DNA of 64,000 nucleotides. Source: an uncultured Odoribacter sp. (lineage in GTDB: Bacteria; Bacteroidota; Bacteroidia; Bacteroidales; Marinifilaceae). Positions 14,339-22,854 of this stretch are shown piece after piece. Every line of letters begins with the position of its first letter. The stretch's first letter is position 1. Under the pieces are notes generated by a model. That model saw only the letters and a list, made by a program, of their open reading frames with translations. It ran no database searches and was not told the origin of the DNA. The position numbers and the translations under genes were made by a program. The stretch is from positions 1 through 64,000 of the forward strand of contig UQJP01000004.1 in NCBI GenBank assembly GCA_900541415.1. The letters are read 5' to 3'.

Positions 14339-15598
14339 TTGTTTCACCAGTATTTTATCGATACGTGCTCCGTCCATATCTACGATTTCCAGCTCGAACC
14401 CCTGCCAGTTCAATTTCTCTCCGGTATGGGGAATATGTTCCAGTATTTCCAGTATTAAGCCGCTGATTGTGTTATAGTCGTATTCGGGATAAAGGGTTTC
14501 CAGATGAAGGTAGTCCAGAAATTCATAGAACGAGCACTGGCCGTCCACTAGTAACGATCCGTCTTCCCGCTCGATGATCGAAGGTTCTTCTTCTATCTCG
14601 GTGACGCTTCCCAGCAGTACATTAACAATGTCTTTCAAGGTGACAATCCCTTGAATACTGCCGAATTCATCGGTTACCAATCCGTATTTGGTATGTTCGG
14701 TTTTTAGGTATTCAAGCGTGTTGTATACACTTTGATTTTCCGGAAAGAATTTTGCCGGGCAGATAAAGTCTTTGAGGTTAAAATCGGGAGAGTCGATTTT
14801 ACCGAACAGGTCTTTTAAATGCACCACTCCCACAATGTTATCGAGTTCCTTTTCAGCTACCGGATACACCGTGAAAACATTGGCCTTGACTTTATCGCGG
14901 ATCGAATCGGCCGATTCGCTGATTTCCAGCCATACCAGATCGCTGCGGTGTGTCATGATCGATTCGATATTCCGGTCGCCCAGATTAAAGACTTTAGAAA
15001 CGATGTTTTCTTCCACTTCCTGAATTTCGCCGACTTCCGTACCTTCCCGGATGATAGCCCTGATCTCTTCTTCCGTCACTTTACTGTCGTCCGGTTTTTT
15101 GAAGCCGAACAGGCGGATGGTGGCTTTCGTGCTGGCTGCCAGTAGCCATACGAATGGTGCTGCCAGCCAGGATAACATTTTCATTGGGCGGGCTATGATC
15201 TTCGCTATCCTTTCCGGGGCGTTCATGCCCAGATGTTTCGGGACAAGTTCCCCGAAAATAAGGGTCAGGTAGGTTACCATTACCACGATGATCCCTTTTG
15301 CCAGTGTGTAGGCATGAGGTTGGAGAAAATCTATTTTTTCGAGTATGGTAGCCAGGTTGGTGGCCAATGTTGCACCTGAATATAATCCGGTAAGAATCCC
15401 GATCAGGGTGATTCCGATCTGTATGGTAGAGAGAAAACGCTCCGGTTGGTTTGCGAGTTTTAAGGCTGCGGCAGCCGCTTTACTGCCTTTTTTAGCCGCT
15501 GTTTCCAGCCTGCTTTTCCGGGCAGATACCATAGCTATTTCCGACATTGACAATATTCCGTTGAGTAAGATCAGTAAGATGATAATAGTAATTTCCAT
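14324..15598 (-). CDS. CNNM/CorC-HlyC family membrane protein with CBS pair
   Basis: A 424-residue hemolysin-family transporter. Residues about 1-190 are a DUF21/CNNM transmembrane domain (starting IIILLILLNGILSMSEIAMV, with GELVPKHLGMNAPE). Residues about 205-330 hold two CBS motifs (VFNLGDRNIESIMTHR, YGLVTDEFGSIQGIVTLKDI). Residues about 345-420 form the CorC_HlyC domain (EREDGSLLVDGQCSFYEF to the C-terminus). Relatives act in divalent cation (Mg2+, Co2+) efflux or homeostasis; the substrate here is not determined. It is a single gene whose 3' end converges on the DUF6057 gene with 4 bp overlap. Confidence 0.93.
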   Translation of the reverse strand: MEITIIILLILLNGILSMSEIAMVSARKSRLETAAKKGSKAAAAALKLANQPERFLSTIQIGITLIGILTGLYSGATLATNLATILEKIDFLQPHAYTLAKGIIVVMVTYLTLIFGELVPKHLGMNAPERIAKIIARPMKMLSWLAAPFVWLLAASTKATIRLFGFKKPDDSKVTEEEIRAIIREGTEVGEIQEVEENIVSKVFNLGDRNIESIMTHRSDLVWLEISESADSIRDKVKANVFTVYPVAEKELDNIVGVVHLKDLFGKIDSPDFNLKDFICPAKFFPENQSVYNTLEYLKTEHTKYGLVTDEFGSIQGIVTLKDIVNVLLGSVTEIEEEPSIIEREDGSLLVDGQCSFYEFLDYLHLETLYPEYDYNTISGLILEILEHIPHTGEKLNWQGFELEIVDMDGARIDKILVKQNTKV

Positions 15599-15820
15599 AT
15601 ATATGACTGTTGATTTATTTTTATATTGTAATTAGTAATTATTTTGTATTACGGAGTTCTTTGCTTTTTAGTAACGTATCCGGTGGAATAAAATTCCGAT
15701 AATCCCTTTATTCCGGGTGTGTATTTCTGGTATTAGAAAACATGCCCGTTTGGGAATAGAATACGGTAATCCCGGTAGCTTGTATCAGTTATCGGGAGAG
15801 CGCGAATGTTGAATATGATT

Positions 15821-16210
15821 TTAAATACGAAGTTTTTTTAAGAAATAGAGATAAAAACCGTCTTCCCGCCGCCCGGATAAAATATGAAGGTGAGTGGTTT
15901 CCTGCGTGTAGGAGGGGAGGTTTCGGAAATAAGGCAAACGGCTGGGTGTAGAGAGCTGAAGTTTACCGTTCTTTTCGTTCATAGTGCGGTAGGATACCAC
16001 TGTAACAAGCGGTAAAGTGGCTATATTTTGCTCTTCTGATTCCCAGGTAAATGCTTCCCCGGATTGACCGATCGTTGTGTGAAATTGAAGGGGTGTTTCC
16101 AGAGACATTGGATTGAAAGGCATAACCGGATTACATTTTGCTGCCTGCATGCAGGAAAGAGAGATGAAGAGCAGGGCAAATGCGAAATATAAGCGATGTA
16201 TTTTTCCCAT
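15821..16210 (-). CDS. Exported small protein of unknown function (129 aa)
   Basis: The open frame begins at 16234, but that codon lies inside a TACCTTTG -7 box (16232-16239, minus strand), so the ATG at 16210 is chosen. The 129-residue product starts MGKIHRLYFAFALLFISLSC, a signal peptide whose cysteine could serve as a weak lipobox, with Ala-x-Ala-like cleavage just after it as the alternative. The remainder is a small, mostly beta protein (TLPLVTVVSYRTMNEKNGK) with no recognised domain. It stands alone between the CBS gene and the BlaI operon. Confidence 0.6.
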   Translation of the reverse strand: MGKIHRLYFAFALLFISLSCMQAAKCNPVMPFNPMSLETPLQFHTTIGQSGEAFTWESEEQNIATLPLVTVVSYRTMNEKNGKLQLSTPSRLPYFRNLPSYTQETTHLHILSGRREDGFYLYFLKKLRI

Positions 16211-16520
16211 GTGTCTATTGGTTTTCCTGTTCAAAGGTAAAAAATAAAACTGGAAATTTTACATATTCTTTTAGCGAGACGTATTTTTCCTATATAATAT
16301 TCCGAAAAATAAAAGAGGGAGGGGGTGTTGTGGCAGTCAGATAAACCGGAGGAAAAAAAGTATAATTGTTTCGGAAAAGATAAAGTTGGAGCACATAAAA
16401 GAAATGGAAGAATAGGTCGTTCGGAAATTACTGTAATGATTTGTTTTGCAGGGATAGTGTGGTGTAAAATAATTAATTTTTTGTGTTGGTAATGAGGTGT
16501 TTATAAGAAAAATAAGTATC

Positions 16521-16558
16521 AACTTAATTTTTTAGTTGAAAAACTATATTTTTTAGTT
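16521..16558. promoter_or_regulatory. Two operator-like boxes upstream of the blaI-like gene
   Basis: Two 17-bp boxes, 16521-16537 and 16542-16558, are identical at 15 of 17 positions and each is an AACT...AGTT dyad. Their start points are 21 bp apart, two helical turns. The second overlaps the -33 region of the promoter. This is what a BlaI/MecI-type autoregulated operator would look like, although its bases differ from the staphylococcal TACA/TGTA sites. Confidence 0.65.
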
Positions 16559-16586
16559 GTTTTGTTCGCAAAAAAACTTAACTTTG
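16556..16586 (+). promoter_or_regulatory. Promoter of the blaI-M56 operon
   Basis: GTTG (16556-16559), 19-bp spacer, TAACTTTG (16579-16586), 16 bp before the ATG at 16603. The -33 box lies in the downstream operator box. Confidence 0.7.
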
Positions 16587-16602
16587 CCTATATGAAAATT
16601 AT

Positions 16603-16974
16603 ATGGATAAAGATATGACAAAACTGACAGCTAAAGAAGAGGAAATTATGGGTTTTTTCTGGGAGAAAGGTCCTTTGTTCGTGAAACAGTTGTTAGAGTT
16701 TTACGAAGAACCCAAACCGCACTACAACACGCTTTCTACGATTGTTCGAGGATTGGAGGAAAAGGGATTTATCGCTTATACTGCGTATGGTAATACCTAT
16801 CAGTATTATGCGGCCATCTCGGAAGAAGAGTATCGCCGGGGAACATTGAAGGGTGTGGTTTCTAAATACTTTAATAATTCTTATACAAGGGTGGTTTCCA
16901 CTCTGATCGAAGAAGAAGAGATTTCATTGGACGAGTTGAAGGATTTGATTCGCCGGATCGAGAATAAAAAATGA
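16603..16974 (+). CDS. BlaI/MecI/CopY family transcriptional repressor
   Basis: A 123-residue winged-helix repressor. The N-terminus (LTAKEEEIMGFFWEKGPLFVKQLLEFY) and recognition region (HYNTLSTIVRGLEEKGFIAY) are characteristic of the BlaI family, and the C-terminal helices form the dimerisation domain that the partner protease cleaves in known systems. It is followed 4 bp later by an M56 peptidase gene, the usual sensor-repressor pair of beta-lactam resistance loci. No beta-lactamase or PBP gene is next to it, so the regulated target is unknown. Two dyad boxes in front of the gene suggest autoregulation. Confidence 0.94.
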   Translation: MDKDMTKLTAKEEEIMGFFWEKGPLFVKQLLEFYEEPKPHYNTLSTIVRGLEEKGFIAYTAYGNTYQYYAAISEEEYRRGTLKGVVSKYFNNSYTRVVSTLIEEEEISLDELKDLIRRIENKK

Positions 16975-16978
16975 GAGC

Positions 16979-18691
16979 ATGGGAGCTTTTGGACTATATC
17001 TGGTTAAGGTTTCGGTTTGCCTGATACTTTTTTATCTGTTCTTTAAAGTATTCATGAGCCGGGAGACTTTTTTCCGCTTTAACCGTTTTGTTTTGCTGGG
17101 AGGGATTCTGGTTTGCACTTTATTACCTTTTTTACGGCTGGAAATGAAGGGGCAGCCTACATTCGTCCAGGGGCATTTTTTGCAATTGGAGGCTGTTTTT
17201 TTGCAGTCGGATGAGGTTACGCCACTGTTTGCGGAGGAGGGGGTGCCGGTTACCGCCGGAGAAGAAGGTGCTATATTATCCGATCGGGCAGGAGGGGAAA
17301 CCGGGACTTGGGGAAGTGCCAAACCTTATCTGTTCGTAGGCTTTTATATCTTAGGGGGATTGGTTGTATTGATTTCCCTTTTTATGGCTTATGTAAAAAT
17401 GGTGGGGATTATCCGGAGTAACCGAAATGTGTCCTTGGATGGCTATACGCTTGTTTTATCCGATGTTCCGGTGTGTCCGTTTTGCTGGGGAAAATATATT
17501 GTGATGGCCGAAAGCGATTATGAAAATCATCTTGATGAAATCTTAATGCACGAACGCATGCATTTGATGAAACATCACACGCTCGATCTGCTGATTATGG
17601 AGGGGTTTATTGTGCTGTTCTGGTTTAATCCGGCCGTGTGGCTGCTGAAAAAGGAATTACAGGAAGTGCATGAATACGAAGCAGATCATGGAGTGCTCAA
17701 TCAAGGCATCGATGCAACTAAATATCAACTATTGTTAGTGAAAAAAGCTGCTGGCGCAAGGCTCTACTCTATTGCCAACAGCTTTAATCACAGTAAACTA
17801 AAAAATCGGATTACTATGATGTTAAAAGAAAAATCAAGTCAATGGGCAAGATTGAAAGTATTGCTTTTTATTCTTCCAACAGCCGTGTTAATGCTGGCTT
17901 TTGCCCGGCCGGAAAACGCTTTGCTGGAAGCAGGCAATGTTTCTGAATTCAAAGTTATTCAAATTTCGGAAGAAAACCAATCCGACCCGGAAATTGTAAT
18001 GAAAAAAGTGAAAGTAGCCTCCGCGCAAAAGGATTCTTTGGTGGTTATCGCTTATCGAGGTAAGGTTTCAAAATCCGATTCTTCGGTTATTGTCAGGGAT
18101 GTCGTTATTCAGGCGGATAGAGCAGGCTCTATTCAGGCAGATTCTTCCCGGCGCGTGTTTTTTACTATGGCTCGGGAGAAAGGCTACAAAGTTTCGTGCA
18201 GGGGTATTACGCCTCCTTCTCCTCTGATCGTCCTGACTTATTTGCATGAGCCCGGAACAGTTGTTTCGCTGGCATCTTTGTCGGAGGATGAATTTGTCAA
18301 TAAATTGGAAATCAGTGATTTTGCTAAGGATAAGGAAATCACGTTGCAGGTGAATCGACAGAGAAACGATGAGTTGCAAAACCGGATTATCGAGTTGCTG
18401 AAAGGGAAAGGGGTGAAGGGAGAGATTAAGTTGAAAAAAGGTGCCCCCGCACCGCCTTTAGCTCCCTTGCAGATGGCTTTTGTGTATAATTCCGGCCAGA
18501 TTATGCTTAAGGATGTGTGGCAGGTTTCCAATGCAGAGAATTTTATTGACCATACTCCGGTGAACCGGGTGAAGGAGGTGACCCTGACTATTACTCCGAA
18601 ATGTAAGGACGAAATGAAGAAAGCGATCCGGGATTATTTGACCCAAAAAGGGTTTACACAGATTTCCGAAAAACAATTGGATTACGATTAA
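16979..18691 (+). CDS. M56 family membrane metallopeptidase (BlaR1-like)
   Basis: A 570-residue membrane zinc protease. N-terminal helices (about 8-50 and 115-140) precede the catalytic domain with HERMH at 191-195 (HExxH) and EYEADH about 35 residues later supplying the third ligand. A further helix (LLFILPTAVLMLAFARPE) follows near residue 305. The C-terminal 240 residues are exported and show no penicillin-binding sensor domain; instead there are two beta-rich segments, each ending in a similar motif (IIELLKGKGVKG, IRDYLTQKGFTQ). In the family the protease cleaves its BlaI partner when a signal is sensed. The signal here is unlikely to be a beta-lactam, given the missing sensor domain; this is inference. 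Confidence 0.9.
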   Translation: MGAFGLYLVKVSVCLILFYLFFKVFMSRETFFRFNRFVLLGGILVCTLLPFLRLEMKGQPTFVQGHFLQLEAVFLQSDEVTPLFAEEGVPVTAGEEGAILSDRAGGETGTWGSAKPYLFVGFYILGGLVVLISLFMAYVKMVGIIRSNRNVSLDGYTLVLSDVPVCPFCWGKYIVMAESDYENHLDEILMHERMHLMKHHTLDLLIMEGFIVLFWFNPAVWLLKKELQEVHEYEADHGVLNQGIDATKYQLLLVKKAAGARLYSIANSFNHSKLKNRITMMLKEKSSQWARLKVLLFILPTAVLMLAFARPENALLEAGNVSEFKVIQISEENQSDPEIVMKKVKVASAQKDSLVVIAYRGKVSKSDSSVIVRDVVIQADRAGSIQADSSRRVFFTMAREKGYKVSCRGITPPSPLIVLTYLHEPGTVVSLASLSEDEFVNKLEISDFAKDKEITLQVNRQRNDELQNRIIELLKGKGVKGEIKLKKGAPAPPLAPLQMAFVYNSGQIMLKDVWQVSNAENFIDHTPVNRVKEVTLTITPKCKDEMKKAIRDYLTQKGFTQISEKQLDYD

Positions 18692-18718
18692 GACGAGAGT
18701 TTGGTCTGTTCGAGATAG

Positions 18719-18757
18719 AATACCTGAAAAGTCCGAGTGGCTTTTCAGGTATTTTTT
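18719..18757 (+). terminator. Terminator of the blaI-M56 operon
   Basis: Perfect 13-bp stem AATACCTGAAAAG/CTTTTCAGGTATT with a 9-nt loop, followed by a T run. Confidence 0.92.
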
Positions 18758-19091
18758 ATGCCTGACCGGATGTGCGATCGGTATTGGGGCGTTGTTTTCT
18801 GTTTTTCAGAATTGGAAAACGAGAGCAAATGTGGCGGTTTTCGTTGAAGGGGGAGGCAGGCATTTCGCCGATTGAGGGCGGGCGGAAAGAAATAAAAAAC
18901 GATCCGGTATGTTAAGAAGATGTATTTATCTTATTTTATAATTGGATATTTACCTGTTTTTTGTAAAAATGTAAATATATGTGAATTTAATTTTGTAAGA
19001 TTGCAAGGGCTTACCCAGATGTTTGCCTGTGGTTGCTTTTGGGGTAAAAGCTTATATTTTTAATTGTGGTGTGGCAAAAATTTTCGCAGTC
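18758..19091. other. Intergenic stretch, purine-rich then AT-rich
   Basis: Between the terminator and the lipoprotein gene. The first part (about 18800-18900) is G/A-rich on the + strand; the second is AT-rich. An open frame extends upstream of 19092 but lacks a signal peptide at its start and is not used. No RNA gene or repeat was recognised. Confidence 0.4.
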
Positions 19092-20261
19092 ATGAGAAAG
19101 CTGATATACTTTGTTGTTTTTTGTGCTTTAGTCAGTTGCAACAGTAAGTCCCGTACCGGAAAAAGCGATGACGGATTGGTGAGGATTGATATGGAAGGCG
19201 GTTATCCTAAAAAGGAGATCATTTTGCAAGATATTGCAGAGGTGGAATATATTCCGTTGGAAACCCGTACCGATGTTTTGCTGGCCGCAACAGCATTGGA
19301 GCAAATTTGTATGTCGGACAGTTTGATTGTGGCTCGTTCTAACTCTTCGGTTTTTATTTTTGACCGCCGGGGAAGGTATGTCCGTTCATTCGATCATTTC
19401 GGGCGGAGCGGGGAAGAATATGCTTTATTCGGAAAATTAGCCGTGGATTTTGACAGGCAGGAAATTTATATCCATGACAACTCTGGCTATAAAATTTGTG
19501 TTTATGATTTCGACGGTTTATTCAGACGTGCGTTGAAATTGCCCAAATGGTCTGTTTCCCAAATGTTGAATTACGACCGGAAATATTTGTTGGGATGTTG
19601 TAAGGAGTCCTCCGTTAATCCCGATTCCACTTCCGGAAAGGCTGATAGGCCTTATTGGCTGATTGATAAAGAGAGTGGGGAAATATCTGCTTTAGCCCTT
19701 GCTTTTCAGGAACGAATCCTTAGTTCCGCTATTATCCGTGAACCCGATGCTATGGTCTATATGGTCTGGCCGTTGAATTCTATTGTAAAAAATGGCGAAG
19801 AATTTTTAATCGCTGATTTCGGCTCAGATACCATTTATAACCTTTCCGGAACGACTTTCACTCCTTATATGCTGAAAGAGCCTTCCCACACTTGGAAGAA
19901 AACACCTCCTGTTATGGGGTGGGTGGAATTTAAAACAAACCGATATACCGGGATTAAGTTTATGGAATTGTCATGGGAGAAAAATACACTGGTTCGGCGG
20001 ATTTTATATGACCGGATAACCGGGGAGAAGGTTGAATATGATTTTATGAATCAGGATTTCCGGCCTGCCCGGAAAACATTTATCAGTTTAGGGGAAAGCG
20101 AGTTTGATTTGCCGTCGGGGTATTTGAAATTCAAGCTGTCGGCTACCGAGTTGAGAAACGCTTATGAAATGGGAAAGTTGGATGGTAAGTTAAAAGAGAT
20201 AGCAGCAACTTTGGATGAAGATGCCAATCCGGTCTTGATGTTGGTGAAGTTCAGGGAATAA
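19092..20261 (+). CDS. 6-bladed beta-propeller lipoprotein
   Basis: A 389-residue exported lipoprotein. The ATG at 19092 gives MRKLIYFVVFCALVSCNSKS with lipobox LVSC; an earlier in-frame start at 19023 would bury this signal. The body shows propeller-type strands (VEYIPLETRTDVLLAATA, FIFDRRGRYVRSFDHFGRSGEEY, IYIHDNSGYKICVYDFDG, FLIADFGSDTIYNLSG), the pattern of the Bacteroidetes 6-bladed beta-propeller family. Such proteins are common in gut Bacteroidetes, and their ligands are mostly unknown. It is a single gene converging on mutS2; a hairpin overlaps its stop codon. Confidence 0.85.
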   Translation: MRKLIYFVVFCALVSCNSKSRTGKSDDGLVRIDMEGGYPKKEIILQDIAEVEYIPLETRTDVLLAATALEQICMSDSLIVARSNSSVFIFDRRGRYVRSFDHFGRSGEEYALFGKLAVDFDRQEIYIHDNSGYKICVYDFDGLFRRALKLPKWSVSQMLNYDRKYLLGCCKESSVNPDSTSGKADRPYWLIDKESGEISALALAFQERILSSAIIREPDAMVYMVWPLNSIVKNGEEFLIADFGSDTIYNLSGTTFTPYMLKEPSHTWKKTPPVMGWVEFKTNRYTGIKFMELSWEKNTLVRRILYDRITGEKVEYDFMNQDFRPARKTFISLGESEFDLPSGYLKFKLSATELRNAYEMGKLDGKLKEIAATLDEDANPVLMLVKFRE

Positions 20262-20270
20262 TCCCTGAAC
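20249..20270. terminator. Hairpin overlapping the stop codon of the propeller lipoprotein
   Basis: 9-bp stem GTTCAGGGA/TCCCTGAAC around loop ATAA; the TAA stop (20259-20261) is in the loop. No T run follows on either strand, so termination is uncertain, but it lies in the 13-bp gap between two convergent genes. Confidence 0.45.
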
Positions 20271-20274
20271 CCGA

Positions 20275-22761
20275 TTATATATCCAATTTAACCACGGTGA
20301 TGCCTGCGCCTCCCAATTGTATTTGTTCGTCGGCATAGGATGCTACGACGGGGTTGGTGCTCAGGTATTGGCGGATGATCTGCCGGAGTGCGCCTGTTCC
20401 TGTTCCGTGCAGGATTCGCAGGTCTTTGGAGTCGAGCATGACTGCCTGGTCGATAAAATCGACCACCCGTTGCAGGGCTTCGTCTCCGCGCATACCCCTC
20501 ACGTCGATGTCGGGTTTGAATTCCAGCCGTTTCTGGCTGATATTTTCCCGTATATTGGCATAAACGGAGGTATTCCGGGGTTGTATCAGTTTTTTGGCCT
20601 GACTTGCAGACACTTTTTTCAGTTGGGACAGTTTCGCATTGGCCCGGAGGTTTCCCAAAGCAACAACGGCGTTGTCCCCGTTGATTTCTACCAGTTCGCC
20701 TATGGTTTTATTGGGCAGGCTAACCAGATCGCCTTTTTGCAGCGGTTCGGGGAGAAGCGATGCTGACGGGGAGGCGGGCGACGGTTTGTTTCCGGTTTTC
20801 CCGGTTTCTTTTTTCTTCTTTTCCCGATTTTTTAATTTCTCCATTTTCCGGCGGATGCGTTCTTCTTCTTCGGCAACCTGCTCGGAAAGCAGGCGTTGTT
20901 TTTCCGCTTCCATCTTTTGCCGGATCGCTTTGGTTTTTTCTTTGTCTGCCTGATTTTCCCGGATCGCCCGGATGGTTTGTTCTATGGTGCGGTTGGCTTC
21001 GGCAATGATTTCCTGGGCTTTTGCCTGCGCTTCGCGGATGATGTCTTTCCGGAGTTTGGAGGCTTCGTTCAGCTCGGTGCTGTATTTTTCCATCACTTCA
21101 TCGAGCCGTTTTTCATTTTCATGGATTTTCCGGCGTTTTTCTTCCCAATAGCGTTTGTCGCGGGCAATGTCTTTCAGGTGACGGTCGTAATTGATATGGT
21201 CTTCTCCGATCTTTGAAGCGGCATCGTCGAGGATTTCTTTCGGCAACCCGATCTTTTTAGCGATTTCGAAAGCGAAGGAAGAGCCGGGTTTTCCGATGTG
21301 CAGTTCGAATAACGGGAGCATCCGGTGGCTGTCGTAGAGCATGGCACCGTTTTCGATGCCCGGCGTTTCGGCTGCGAAATGTTTCAGGTTGGTGTAGTGG
21401 GTGGTAATTACCCCTTTCGCTTGCGCTTTGTTCAGGTTGTCCAGCAGGGCTTCTGCAATGGCTCCCCCCAGCATGGGCTCTGTACCTGTGCCGAATTCGT
21501 CGATCAGGATCAGGGTATTGGCATCCGCATGACGGACGAAGTTTTTCATGTTGATGAGATGCGAGCTGTATGTGCTGAGGTCGTTCTCGATGGATTGCTC
21601 GTCGCCTATGTCGATCAGTATCTTTTTAAAGATTCCGAAACGGCTGGCTTCATTTACCGGAACGGGAAGACCGCATTGGAACATATATTGCAGCAGTCCG
21701 GCCGTTTGCAGGCATACCGATTTTCCTCCGGCGTTCGGGCCGGAGATCAGGATGATCCGCTGATCTTCGTTGATTTCTATATTCAGGGGAACGAGGGGTT
21801 TGCCCGTGCTTTTCAGGCTTAGCCACAAAAGGGGATGCCGCGCCTGATACCACAGCATTTCCGGACGGTTGTCGAATACCGGGACAATGGCTTCGGTCTG
21901 TATGGAAAACGAGGCTTTGGCCCGTACAAAGTCGATAAAGGCCAGAAAATCGTAAGCCGGAAGCAGGTCGTCGACATAGGGACGGAGGTCGTCTGCGAAT
22001 TGGCGGAGGATACGGGTGATTTCCCGTTTTTCTTCCAGTTCCAGTTCCCTGATTTCATTATTGGTTTCCACAATTTCGGCGGGCTCGATGTAGGAGGTTT
22101 TTCCCGTGGCCGATTCATCGTGCACGATGCCGTTGATTTTCCGTTTATAGGCAGAAGGAACGGGAATCACCACCCGTCCGTCGCGAACGGAAAGGTTACT
22201 TTCTTTGTCTGCCCATCCTTCGGCCTGTGCCTGCTGTAAGAGCGCCTGCATCCGTTTGGAAATACCTGCCTGTTTGCGTTGCAGGCGATGGCGGATGTCG
22301 GCAAGTTCCGACGAGGCGTTGTCTTTTATGCTGCCGTGCTTCGATACAATGGAATCGAGTCTTTGCAGAATATAGGGGAACAGGTGTATCTCACCCGCTT
22401 TCCGGGTGAGGATCGGATAACGTTCCGTTTTTCCGTTGAAAAAACGGACAATGGCATTCAACGATTCGAGCGATTGTTTCAGGGCCACCATTTCCGCTAT
22501 TTCCAGAAACAGCCCTTCTATGCGGATTTTATTCAGGAACGGGCGGGCATCTTTAAAGTGGTCGCCCGGAAAGTCTTCTTCCCGCAGGATGGCAATAAAT
22601 TCGGCAACTTCGTCCAGCGCTTCGCGGATGACGGCGGGATTGTCGGTAAATGCCATTTCCGCCACCATTTCCCGCCCCATATCGCTTAGGCAGTAGTTAC
22701 CCACTAATTGCCGTATCCGGTCAAATTTTATTTTGTGTTCAAAGTTTTCAGGATATACCAT
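20275..22761 (-). CDS. mutS2: Endonuclease MutS2
   Basis: An 828-residue MutS2: MutS-like core and clamp without the mismatch-binding domain, ABC-type ATPase, and C-terminal Smr nuclease domain. Walker A ISGPNAGGKSVCLQ is near residue 335, the signature/Walker B region ILIDEFGTGTEPMLGGAIAE near 415, and a long charged coiled coil covers about 510-640. The Smr domain (IDVRGMRGDEALQRVVDFID, LRILHGTGTGALRQ) is at about 745-828. The family suppresses recombination and, in some bacteria, rescues collided ribosomes. A TATCTTTG box on the minus strand at 22789-22796 lies 28 bp before the start codon. Confidence 0.97.
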   Translation of the reverse strand: MVYPENFEHKIKFDRIRQLVGNYCLSDMGREMVAEMAFTDNPAVIREALDEVAEFIAILREEDFPGDHFKDARPFLNKIRIEGLFLEIAEMVALKQSLESLNAIVRFFNGKTERYPILTRKAGEIHLFPYILQRLDSIVSKHGSIKDNASSELADIRHRLQRKQAGISKRMQALLQQAQAEGWADKESNLSVRDGRVVIPVPSAYKRKINGIVHDESATGKTSYIEPAEIVETNNEIRELELEEKREITRILRQFADDLRPYVDDLLPAYDFLAFIDFVRAKASFSIQTEAIVPVFDNRPEMLWYQARHPLLWLSLKSTGKPLVPLNIEINEDQRIILISGPNAGGKSVCLQTAGLLQYMFQCGLPVPVNEASRFGIFKKILIDIGDEQSIENDLSTYSSHLINMKNFVRHADANTLILIDEFGTGTEPMLGGAIAEALLDNLNKAQAKGVITTHYTNLKHFAAETPGIENGAMLYDSHRMLPLFELHIGKPGSSFAFEIAKKIGLPKEILDDAASKIGEDHINYDRHLKDIARDKRYWEEKRRKIHENEKRLDEVMEKYSTELNEASKLRKDIIREAQAKAQEIIAEANRTIEQTIRAIRENQADKEKTKAIRQKMEAEKQRLLSEQVAEEEERIRRKMEKLKNREKKKKETGKTGNKPSPASPSASLLPEPLQKGDLVSLPNKTIGELVEINGDNAVVALGNLRANAKLSQLKKVSASQAKKLIQPRNTSVYANIRENISQKRLEFKPDIDVRGMRGDEALQRVVDFIDQAVMLDSKDLRILHGTGTGALRQIIRQYLSTNPVVASYADEQIQLGGAGITVVKLDI

Positions 22762-22788
22762 TTCCTATCTTTATTGTTTTTGAGGCAA

Positions 22789-22796
22789 CAAAGATA
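22789..22796 (-). promoter_or_regulatory. -7 promoter box of mutS2
   Basis: TATCTTTG on the minus strand, a perfect -7 match, 28 bp before the mutS2 start; no clean -33 TTTG was seen. Confidence 0.55.
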
Positions 22797-22854
22797 GGAA
22801 AAAGTAAAATTTGAAAGTTGAAAAGTGAAAATTTTAGCTACGGAGAATCCGTTT

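Noticed and set aside
20317..22696. Several long + strand frames opposite mutS2
   Set aside because: They are antisense shadows caused by codon bias; their translations show no domain and the mutS2 frame is complete.
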